NCBI GenBank assembly: GCA_023393525.1
Contig: JAEWKZ010000006.1
Location: forward strand, 1 to 38,411
Source: Pseudomonadota bacterium
GTDB taxonomy: Bacteria > Desulfobacterota > Desulfovibrionia > Desulfovibrionales > Desulfomicrobiaceae
DNA length: 38,411 bases
Reading direction: 5' to 3'
In this document: positions 7,338 through 13,582 of the stretch, piece by piece
Position numbering within the stretch: the stretch's first letter is position 1
How the letters are laid out: every line of letters begins with the position of its first letter
Position numbers and translations under genes: made by a program
The notes under the pieces: generated by a model
Databases searched by the model: none
The model's input: the letters and a program-made list of their open reading frames with translations, nothing else
What the model was told of the DNA's origin: nothing

Positions 7338-7366
7338 TTGACGCCCCTTCAATCGTGTTTACCTAT
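7338..7366 (+). promoter_or_regulatory. Weak candidate promoter for the small heat-shock genes
   Basis: TTGACG (7338-7343), 17 bases, then ACCTAT (7361-7366), 30 bases before the first hsp20 start. The -10 is poor for sigma-70, and the spacing does not fit the usual sigma-32 pattern. No CIRCE repeat was seen. Confidence 0.25.
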
Positions 7367-7396
7367 TTGCCATCGCAACGCTTGGAGGTATGCCGT

Positions 7397-7810
7397 ATGG
7401 TTATCGATTTCAGCACATATTATGATTTACCACGCAATATGGACAGTTTTTTCGAGGAATTATGGCGGCCAAGTACATTGAGCCAAAGACGCATCTCCTA
7501 TCCTCCCATCAATATCAGCGAGGGAGAGGAAGAAATCGTGGTCATGTCGGAAATTCCAGGAATGGATACGGAAGACATAGAGCTGACCTTGAATGAAAAG
7601 AGTCTTGTCATCCGAGGTACGAAAAAGAGCGAGGTCGGCAATTACTACAGGCAGGAACGCCCGACCGGAAGCTTCCAGAGGATCATCAACCTCAATGTAC
7701 CTGTGCGCGCCGAGGCCATCAAGGCGTCCATGAAGGACGGGGTGCTGCGGGTGGTCCTGCCCAAGGCCAAGGAAAGCCATCCGCTGACCATCGCCATCGA
7801 CGCTCAGTAA
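7397..7810 (+). CDS. Small heat-shock protein (Hsp20/alpha-crystallin)
   Basis: ATP-independent holdase that binds unfolding proteins. The 137-residue protein has a short N-terminal arm (FSTYYDLPRNMDSFFEELWRP), an alpha-crystallin domain starting near residue 36 (PPINISEGEEEIVVMSEIPGMDTEDIELTL), the conserved GVLRVVLPK strand near residue 114-122, and a C-terminal tail with LTIAID in place of the I-x-I motif. The ATG at 7397 is preceded by GGAGG with eight bases spacing. A second hsp20 gene follows after 21 bases, so they form one operon divergent from rbr. The two paralogues differ strongly, suggesting hetero-oligomers or different clients. Confidence 0.9.
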   Translation: MVIDFSTYYDLPRNMDSFFEELWRPSTLSQRRISYPPINISEGEEEIVVMSEIPGMDTEDIELTLNEKSLVIRGTKKSEVGNYYRQERPTGSFQRIINLNVPVRAEAIKASMKDGVLRVVLPKAKESHPLTIAIDAQ

Positions 7811-7831
7811 GACCCAGGAGGAGACGAACCC

Positions 7832-8200
7832 ATGACAAACGATATGGAAAAAAAGACGGTCCCGGCCCTGCCTCGGTTCCGCCCCAACACAGACGTGCTG
7901 GAACGCGAGGACGGGTTTCATATTTTCGTGGACATGCCCGGCGTGGGCAAGGACGGATTGTCCATCGATCTGCGCGAGAACGAACTGGAGATTCGCGGCA
8001 AGGCGGTCTATGCGCGCGAGGAGAATGCCAAGGCCCTGCATGTGGAGTTCGGGGACGGTGAATACGTCCGCACGTTCACCATCTCCGACGGCGTGGACCG
8101 GGAAGGCATAAAGGCCAGCCTGAAGAAGGGTTTGCTCGAAGTGTTTCTGCCCAAGGCGGCCCGCTTCAAGCCTCGGCGAATCGAGATTCAGGCAGGATGA
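7832..8200 (+). CDS. Small heat-shock protein (Hsp20/alpha-crystallin), second copy
   Basis: Second holdase of the pair, 122 residues. The N-terminal arm is very short (about 18 residues). The alpha-crystallin domain (TDVLEREDGFHIFVDMPGVGKDGLSIDL) is followed by the diagnostic GLLEVFLPKA strand and a tail with a true I-x-I (RRIEIQ) near the end, the segment that docks into a neighbouring subunit. AGGAGG lies nine bases before the ATG at 7832. The protein is quite distinct from the upstream copy, so this is an old duplication. A strong terminator follows 45 bases after the stop. Confidence 0.9.
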   Translation: MTNDMEKKTVPALPRFRPNTDVLEREDGFHIFVDMPGVGKDGLSIDLRENELEIRGKAVYAREENAKALHVEFGDGEYVRTFTISDGVDREGIKASLKKGLLEVFLPKAARFKPRRIEIQAG

Positions 8201-8245
8201 TGCGGGGTTGAAGGCCCCTGGTTGAAAGGTTTATGTGAAGCGAAA

Positions 8246-8288
8246 ATGCGCGTCCCGGCCAAATCACGGTCGGAACGCGCGTTTTTTT
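8246..8288 (+). terminator. Terminator after the hsp20 pair
   Basis: A 15-bp stem with one mismatch and two wobble pairs (ATGCGCGT-CCCGGCC paired with GGTCGG-AACGCGCGT), loop AAATCAC, directly followed by seven T residues. Confidence 0.85.
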
Positions 8289-8323
8289 GTCGTGGCGTTT
8301 CGTTTTTTTGCAATCAACGGCGT

Positions 8324-8349
8324 AGGGGCAGGCCTGCGTGCCTGCCCTT
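8324..8349. repeat. REP-like palindrome
   Basis: AGGGGCAGGC / GCCTGCCCTT form a 10-bp inverted repeat (one wobble) around CTGCGT. No T tract follows on the plus strand. The GGGGCAGG...CCTGCCC pattern resembles dispersed intergenic palindromes seen in many bacterial genomes. It lies between the hsp20 terminator and the converging truC end and may help end truC transcripts. Confidence 0.45.
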
Positions 8350-8351
8350 CC

Positions 8352-9050
8352 CTAACCCCACCCCAATTGGTCGAACAGATCAAGGAGTTCCCGGGCCGGG
8401 GGGCAGGTCAGCGTCGTCCGGCTGTTGTTCTCAGGGTGACGGAAGGCCAGTTCCACGCTGGCCAGCAGCAGGCGGCGCAGGCCGAAATGTTCGCGGAAAA
8501 AGCGGTTTTGGCGGCCGTCGCCGCGCAGCACGTCTCCGATGAGCGGGTGGCGGATGTGGGCGAAATGGCGGCGGATCTGATGGGTTCGGCCGGTTTGGGG
8601 ATGAACCCGGACCAGGCTGTAGCGCGCGGTGGGGTTGGGGCCGACCGGGTGCGCGATCTCCGTCGTGGCGAGCCGCGTGAATTCTGTTCGAGCCTCTTGC
8701 AGGGCGCCTGATGCGGACTTGAGCGGATCGTCGATGAGGCCTTGCAGAGGCGCGAACCCCCGCGTCACGGCCAGGTAGGTCTTGTCTACGTCTTGAGCCG
8801 CGAACTGGAGCGCCAGCGCGTGCGCGGCCTGCGGCGAGAGGGCCATGATCATGAGCCCCGAGGTCGGGCGGTCCAGCCGGTGCACGGGATAGAGGCGGCG
8901 TCCGAGCTGATCGCGCAGAAGCTGGAGCAGAAAGGGCTCTCGACCGGCGTGGGCGTTGCGGTGCACCAGCAGCCCGGCGGGCTTGTGTACGGCGACGATG
9001 TGCCCGTCCTGATACAGGATTGGAATTTCGGCGCCTTCAGCGTGCGGCAT
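8352..9050 (-). CDS. truC: tRNA pseudouridine synthase, TruC-like (RluA family)
   Basis: Isomerises a uridine to pseudouridine; E. coli TruC acts on U65 of tRNA-Ile and tRNA-Asp. The 232-residue protein has the RluA-family catalytic motif YPVHRLDRPTSGLMI (catalytic Asp in HRLD, near residue 58). It also has TruC-like blocks RYSLVRVHPQTGRTHQIRRHFAHIRHPLIGD and a C-terminal end in DQLGWG much like TruC. No S4 domain is present, also as in TruC. The ATG at 9050 overlaps the end of ansA by 14 bases, so translation is probably coupled. A neighbouring RluA-family target cannot be fully excluded. Confidence 0.88.
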   Translation of the reverse strand: MPHAEGAEIPILYQDGHIVAVHKPAGLLVHRNAHAGREPFLLQLLRDQLGRRLYPVHRLDRPTSGLMIMALSPQAAHALALQFAAQDVDKTYLAVTRGFAPLQGLIDDPLKSASGALQEARTEFTRLATTEIAHPVGPNPTARYSLVRVHPQTGRTHQIRRHFAHIRHPLIGDVLRGDGRQNRFFREHFGLRRLLLASVELAFRHPENNSRTTLTCPPARELLDLFDQLGWG

Positions 9051-10065
9051 TGTGTTCGGTCAGTTCGCCGCGCAGGTTTTTGGGCATGCGCTCCCTGATC
9101 TCGTCGGGAGAGAGGCCCAGGCTGAAAAGATAGATCATCTTGGTCAGCGCGGCCTCGGCCGTCATGTCCACGCCCGAAACCACCCCGGCGCGGGCCAGGG
9201 CAGAACCGGCCTGGTACCCGCTCTGATCCACGGTTCCGCGCAGGCATTGGGTGCAGTTGACGATGACCACGCCGCGAGCGCACGCCTCGGCCAGGACATC
9301 CATGAGTTCGGCGTCGTTGGACGGGCCGTTGCCCAGGCCGTAGGTTTCGAGCACCAGCCCCTGCAGGGGCGAGCGCAGCACGTTGGCCACAAGTTCCGCG
9401 GAGATGCCGGGGAAGAGTCGCAAGGCTCCCACCCTGGCTTCGGACAGCGGGTGCACGGTCAGCCCGTTCACCGGCCGCCTTGGAAGAAGCAGTTCGGGAT
9501 GGGGCCGGATGGTCACGCCGATATGGCCCAGGTCGGGATAATTGGGGGAGTCGAAGGCCTGGAAGCCGGTTGCGTCGATCTTGGTAGAGCGGCAGCCGCG
9601 CAAGAGGCGGTTGCCGAAGCACAGGCAGACTTCCGGCACGGGAGTCAGGGCGATGACCATGAGCGCGGTGACGAGGTTGTCCCGGCCATCGCTGCGGACC
9701 CGGCACAGGGGGATCTGGGAGCCGGTCAGGACCACGGGTTTGGCCAGGCCCTCGAGCATGAAGGGCAGGGCCGATGCGGTGTAGGCCATGGTGTCCGTGC
9801 CGTGGATAACGACAAACCCGTCGAATTCATGGTATTTTTCAGCGATGTCGCGGGCGATGGCCAGCCAGTGGCGAGGCCCCATGTTGGAGGAGTCCAGCAG
9901 GGGCGCGTACTCGCAAATCACGTATTCCGGCATTTCCGGGCTGGAGAAGTCGGGCATGGAGGCCATGACCCGGCCCAGGTACCCTGCTTCGGGCGCGTAG
10001 CCCTGGGGGGTCGGCTTCATGCCGATGGTTCCGCCCGTGTAGAGAATGCAGACCCGTTTTTTCAC
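9037..10065 (-). CDS. ansA: L-asparaginase, type I
   Basis: Hydrolyses L-asparagine to aspartate and ammonia. The 342-residue protein has no signal peptide and is expected in the cytoplasm. It has the first catalytic Thr motif ILYTGGTIGM (residues 7-16), the substrate-binding DSSNM, the second catalytic block VIHGTDTMAYTASAL, and the VVLTGSQIPL segment. These are all arranged as in type I (AnsA) enzymes. The GTG start at 10065 overlaps the acyltransferase stop by 4 bases (GTGA), with GGAG seven bases upstream. It lies in a tight minus-strand operon: acyltransferase, ansA, truC. It produces aspartate, the substrate of the aspA product encoded earlier in the window. Confidence 0.93.
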   Translation of the reverse strand: MKKRVCILYTGGTIGMKPTPQGYAPEAGYLGRVMASMPDFSSPEMPEYVICEYAPLLDSSNMGPRHWLAIARDIAEKYHEFDGFVVIHGTDTMAYTASALPFMLEGLAKPVVLTGSQIPLCRVRSDGRDNLVTALMVIALTPVPEVCLCFGNRLLRGCRSTKIDATGFQAFDSPNYPDLGHIGVTIRPHPELLLPRRPVNGLTVHPLSEARVGALRLFPGISAELVANVLRSPLQGLVLETYGLGNGPSNDAELMDVLAEACARGVVIVNCTQCLRGTVDQSGYQAGSALARAGVVSGVDMTAEAALTKMIYLFSLGLSPDEIRERMPKNLRGELTEHNAAR

Positions 10066-10838
10066 GCCGTTCTCCAGGTCATGAGCTTCCAGTGGATGAA
10101 CTCCATGATTTCCTCATGCTCGTTTTTTCCCGCGCCTGTGATCGTGATCGGTTCGCCGAAACAGAACCGGACCGGCAGCTCGGGCCTGATCGCGCCGTAA
10201 TCCTTGCACAGCTTTCCGACGCCCCAGGCATCGGTTTTGAGCGCCAGCGGCACGACGGGCACTCCCGCCTTTTTCGCCAGTTTGACGCCGATGGTGTTGA
10301 ACGCCGTGCGGTCCAGGTTCGGCGTGCGGGTGGTCTGGGGAAAGACGATGATGGAAGTGCCCCGGGCAAGGCGTTCCTGTCCCTGTTCCATGACGGCCTT
10401 GAAGTCTTCCCGCGGGTTGACGCGGTCCACGGCGATAGGATCGGCGGCGTTCACCACGCGCTGAAAAACGGGGTAGGTCGTCAGGCTGCGTTTGAGCACG
10501 AAGGAGATGGGCCGGTGTGTGGCCAGGATGCCCGGCATGCAGAAGGTTTCCATGGTCGACATGTGGTTGGCGACGACCACGCAGGGGCCGGGCAGGGATG
10601 CGAACGCGGAGGCGTTTTCGATGTGGAAGCGCAGTCCGCTCGCTTCGGCCCTGCGCATGAAGGTCTGGCTGTCCATGGCCCAGTGCGCCATGGAATAGCC
10701 CTTTCTCGTCCGCCAGGCGGCCTCGCAGACGATGGAGAACACCCGCGCATAGAATGTCAGGCTGGGAAAACAGCGTGAAAGCGGTCCGGCCTTTATTTCG
10801 GGACTGTGATACGGATCAGGAAAGGGGAGTATGTTCAT
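10062..10838 (-). CDS. Lysophospholipid acyltransferase-like protein (PlsC family)
   Basis: Likely acyl transfer to a lysophospholipid or related lipid at the inner membrane. The 258-residue protein follows the PlsC fold: the acceptor motif block (PCVVVANHMSTMETFCMPG, near residue 86-104), IAVDR-N (GPxG/FIxR-like block), an FPQTTRT block (FPEGTRS equivalent) and VPVVPLAL. The catalytic H-x4-D is H-x4-E here (NHMSTME) and EGTR has become QTTR. The enzyme is therefore either an active divergent branch or altered in function. The ATG at 10838 has only a weak ribosome site (GAGCAGG). It is the first gene of the operon with ansA and truC. Confidence 0.8.
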   Translation of the reverse strand: MNILPFPDPYHSPEIKAGPLSRCFPSLTFYARVFSIVCEAAWRTRKGYSMAHWAMDSQTFMRRAEASGLRFHIENASAFASLPGPCVVVANHMSTMETFCMPGILATHRPISFVLKRSLTTYPVFQRVVNAADPIAVDRVNPREDFKAVMEQGQERLARGTSIIVFPQTTRTPNLDRTAFNTIGVKLAKKAGVPVVPLALKTDAWGVGKLCKDYGAIRPELPVRFCFGEPITITGAGKNEHEEIMEFIHWKLMTWRTA

Positions 10839-10965
10839 GCCTGCTCAGAATGGGTTGGCGGGCCGTGGAACTCTGCGGCCCGGTGATGTTTCATGGTCTG
10901 CGGATGGTAGCGCAAGAGGGTGCGGTCTTCCAGGATTTTTTCAGCTCGCCGCCCGCCTGCGCGGC

Positions 10966-11382
10966 CTAGATGGCCTGGATCAGCTTGGGCAGGATGGCGT
11001 GCAGCTGCCCTGTTTCCTCCGGGGTCAGAACGGCTTGCAATTCACGGGTCAGGTGCAGATGATGGGCATGGTGCTCAAGGTAGAGTTCCCGGCCTGATTC
11101 GGTCAGGGTCACGAGGATGGAGCGGCGGTCCGTGTCGTGCGGGATGCGCGATACCAGCCCCTGCTTTTCGAGGCGGTCAACTCCCACCGTCAACGTTCCC
11201 GTGGTCACGCCCATCTTGGCCGCCAGTTCCTTCATGCGCAAGGGGGACTGCTGGCCCAGAATCTCCAGGGTGTGCATCTGGGGCAGGGTGATGGCGCAGT
11301 CCCGGACCACGGCCTGCTCCCAGGAGGACAGCTTCTCGTAGAACTCGATGATCAGGTCGCTCAGGCGTTCCAGGTCATGCAT
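10966..11382 (-). CDS. MarR-family transcriptional regulator
   Basis: 139-residue winged-helix regulator. After an N-terminal dimerisation helix it has the MarR DNA-binding core: LPQMHTLEILGQQSPLRMKELAAKMGVTTGTLTVGVDRLEKQGLV (about residues 33-77), the wing HDTDRRSILVTLTESG, and C-terminal dimerisation helices rich in His (YLEHHAHHLHL, near 103-113). The ATG at 11382 overlaps the end of the upstream metal exporter gene by 8 bases, with GGAG eight bases before it inside that gene. The coupling to an exporter and the His-rich helix suggest a metal-responsive MarR (compare AdcR/ZitR), but this is inference. Confidence 0.88.
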   Translation of the reverse strand: MHDLERLSDLIIEFYEKLSSWEQAVVRDCAITLPQMHTLEILGQQSPLRMKELAAKMGVTTGTLTVGVDRLEKQGLVSRIPHDTDRRSILVTLTESGRELYLEHHAHHLHLTRELQAVLTPEETGQLHAILPKLIQAI

Positions 11383-12304
11383 GGCCGTGCTCCGGACAGG
11401 CCTGCTCTCTGTTTTCCGCAGGGCACGGGCAGGAATGGACCTCCACGGTGAGGCGCTCCAGATGTTCAACCTCTGCCACAAGCCCCTTGTAGTATTCGGG
11501 CGGCCGTGGATCGCTGTCTTCCACGGTCACATGGGCGGCAAGGCGGCGGGGCCCCACGTTCCAGACGTAAAGATCCCGGACCCGGATGTCGCCGCCCTGC
11601 TCGATGCGGCGCAGAATGTCCGCATGCAGGCTCTGGTCCGCGCGATGGTCGAGAAGCACTCGCGCTGTTTCGCGCAGCAGGCCCACTGCCCAGCGCCCGA
11701 CGACCACGGCGCCGACCATGCCCATGACCGGATCGAGCCAGGTCAGGCCATAGTATTTGCCGCCCAAAAGGGCGAAGATGGCCAGGATCGAGGTGAGCGC
11801 GTCGGCCAGGACGTGGATGTAGGCGGCTTTGAGATTGTGGTCGTGGCTGTGGATGTGGTCTTCATCCCGCAGCCACCACGCGCTGATCAGGTTGATGGCC
11901 AGGCCCAGGATCGCCACCAGGGTCGCCGGCCCGAAGGAAATGGGCACAGGTGAGAGCAGGCGCGTGAGCGACTCCGACCCCATGTAGAGGGCCACGAGCA
12001 CAAGCCCCACGGCGGAGGCGAATCCGGCCAGGGCGTTGACCTTGCCCGCGCCGAAGACCAGGTCAGGGTTGTCGGCGTTCCTCCGGGCCCAGACATAGGC
12101 GAACCAGGCCACGGCCATGGCCCCGGCATGACTGGCCATGTGCCATCCATCGGCCAGCAGCGCCATGGAGCCGAAAATCCAGCCGGAAAAAATTTCGACT
12201 GCCATGGTGGCCATGGTCAGCCAGAACACGAGCCGTGTTCCGCGCTCGCCGTGTTCCGTGTCGTGATGATGGTGCCCCCCGCAGGAGCAGGAATGGTCGT
12301 GCAT
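11375..12304 (-). CDS. dmeF: Cation diffusion facilitator, DmeF-like Co/Ni/Zn exporter
   Basis: Proton-driven divalent metal exporter of the inner membrane (CDF family), 309 residues. It opens with a His/Cys metal-binding leader (MHDHSCSCGGHHHHDTEH), then six membrane helices. The TM2 site reads LADGWHMASHA (H-x3-H instead of H-x3-D) and the TM5 site LHVLADALTS-like (H-x3-D). The SHDHNLKAAYIHVLADALTS region and GKYYGLTWLDPVMG are typical of DmeF. The C-terminal cytoplasmic domain ends in a second Cys/His-rich tail (HSCPCPAENREQACPEHGHA). The ATG at 12304 has a weak ribosome site. The DmeR repressor common next to dmeF is absent; a MarR gene overlaps instead. Confidence 0.88.
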   Translation of the reverse strand: MHDHSCSCGGHHHHDTEHGERGTRLVFWLTMATMAVEIFSGWIFGSMALLADGWHMASHAGAMAVAWFAYVWARRNADNPDLVFGAGKVNALAGFASAVGLVLVALYMGSESLTRLLSPVPISFGPATLVAILGLAINLISAWWLRDEDHIHSHDHNLKAAYIHVLADALTSILAIFALLGGKYYGLTWLDPVMGMVGAVVVGRWAVGLLRETARVLLDHRADQSLHADILRRIEQGGDIRVRDLYVWNVGPRRLAAHVTVEDSDPRPPEYYKGLVAEVEHLERLTVEVHSCPCPAENREQACPEHGHA

Positions 12305-12521
12305 GATGTCTCGCGATTGTTTGGTTGACGAAATGTTTGATGACCAAGCAATGTTGCAATATCGTTTGAGTGTCAAGCTTGTTTTTCGTCGCGCTCCCGA
12401 ACCGTGCGGGCCGTGATTTTTGCCGCCGCCGCCCGTTCGCAAACGCGGCTGGAATTTTTCAGGGATTGACAATTGTCCCGGGCTTTGAAAGTCCCGGAAA
12501 CAAACAATTTTGGAGGCCACA
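12305..12521. other. Divergent intergenic region with possible dmeF promoter
   Basis: The gap separates dmeF (minus) from a small plus-strand gene. On the minus strand TTGACA occurs near 12381-12376, but the -10 is unclear. The inverted repeat GCAATGTTGC (12348-12357) lies in an AT-richer stretch flanked by two GTTTGA copies (near 12333 and 12365), a possible operator. On the plus strand TTGACA (12466-12471) is followed by a hairpin-forming CCGGG...CCCGG segment but no good -10. Confidence 0.3.
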
Positions 12522-12788
12522 GTGCAGGACAAAGACGGCGTATTTTATTATCCCTATCCTGAAAACAAGCGTATTCGCATGTACGTGCGCGAACAGGACG
12601 GCACGATTGAATTCAGGCTCAGCAATGTCGACCACCCCGAAATATGGGAGCGGCATGGCTGGCTGGATCTGGACATCATCCGTCGTGGAGCCAAGATGTT
12701 CGAGGAGCGCGGCTCCAAGGTCGATCCGACGAACATCTACGACCTCGAAACCGCGCGCTACCTGCTCAAGGAAGCCCGCAAGAAATAA
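12522..12788 (+). CDS. Small conserved-looking protein of unknown function
   Basis: 88-residue soluble protein that I do not recognise. It has an N-terminal beta-rich half (GVFYYPYPENKRIRMYVREQDGTIEFRLSN), a Trp-containing middle (HPEIWERHGWLDLDIIRRGAKMF) and a helical basic end (ETARYLLKEARKK). The GTG at 12522 has GGAGG six bases upstream and is the most likely start; a TTG four codons earlier overlaps the ribosome site. A TrpF-like gene follows after 14 bases, so the two probably form an operon and may work together. Codon use looks like its neighbours. Confidence 0.7.
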   Translation: MQDKDGVFYYPYPENKRIRMYVREQDGTIEFRLSNVDHPEIWERHGWLDLDIIRRGAKMFEERGSKVDPTNIYDLETARYLLKEARKK

Positions 12789-12802
12789 TTCCGGACCGGA
12801 AC

Positions 12803-13480
12803 ATGCTCATCAATGGCTTGGTGCAGATCGCGGGGGTGGGCAGCCTGGAGGAGGGGCGCATGCTGCTTGAGTGCGGCGTGGACCTGCTCGGGTTTCCCCT
12901 GCGTCTGCCCGTCCACGCCCCGGACGTTTCCGAGGATCAGGCCCGCGCCATTATCGGGGAGCTGGGGCCCGACGCCTGCGTGCTCATCACGTACGAGGGC
13001 GATCCGGACCGTCTGGCGGACCTGTGCCGCTTTCTGAACGTGACCACCGTTCAGCTTCATTCCGACATATCCCCGGAAATTCTGGCCCGGATCAAGGACC
13101 GTCTTCCGCTGCGCATTTTCAAAAGCTATGTCGTGGGCCGGGAATCCCTGAAACCGCAGGATTTCGTGCGGGACTATTCCATGGCTTGCGACGCGTTCAT
13201 CACCGATACCTATGATTCCGCCAGCGGGGCCAGCGGCGCGACGGGCAAGGTCCATGACTGGAGCGTGAGCGCGGAATTGGTTCGTCACAGCCGGCTTCCG
13301 GTCATTCTCGCCGGCGGCCTTACCCCGGCCAATGTGCGCCAGGCCGTCAAGGCCGTGCGTCCTGCGGCTGTCGATGCGCATACGGGGGTCGAGGCCCCGG
13401 ACGGCTCCAAGGATCGGGAACTGGTTCGGGCCTTTGTGCGCGAGGCCAGGGCCGGGTTTGCGGAGAGCGGTTTCTCCTGA
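12803..13480 (+). CDS. TrpF-like (phosphoribosylanthranilate isomerase fold) protein
   Basis: 225-residue TIM-barrel protein related to TrpF. The C-terminal blocks match well: ITDTYDSASGASGATGKVHDW (D135 equals the general-acid Asp of TrpF), PVILAGGLTPANV (about 166-178) and VDAHTGVEAPDGSKD (190-204), the phosphate-binding and VDxSSGVE-like motifs. The N-terminal motif differs: TrpF has K-x-C-G with the general-base Cys, while here it reads VQIAGV, so Ala10 stands at the Cys position. No other trp gene is nearby. It is therefore unlikely to be the tryptophan-pathway enzyme as such and may be a paralogue with a new substrate. The ATG at 12803 has a weak ribosome site and follows the 88-residue protein by 14 bases. 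Confidence 0.78.
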   Translation: MLINGLVQIAGVGSLEEGRMLLECGVDLLGFPLRLPVHAPDVSEDQARAIIGELGPDACVLITYEGDPDRLADLCRFLNVTTVQLHSDISPEILARIKDRLPLRIFKSYVVGRESLKPQDFVRDYSMACDAFITDTYDSASGASGATGKVHDWSVSAELVRHSRLPVILAGGLTPANVRQAVKAVRPAAVDAHTGVEAPDGSKDRELVRAFVREARAGFAESGFS

Positions 13481-13582
13481 GCCCCACCCCTGGGTTTCCG
13501 TGCGCTGCGTCCGCCGCCGGCCCATGCCCGCGCGTCAGTCACCGGGAAGCGGCGTCCGTTTGCCTCCACGGTTTGTCCGCCA

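Noticed and set aside
11383..11481. Longer start of the MarR gene at 11481
   Set aside because: The extra residues lie antisense-free but inside dmeF in another frame and lack MarR similarity; the ATG at 11382 has a ribosome site.
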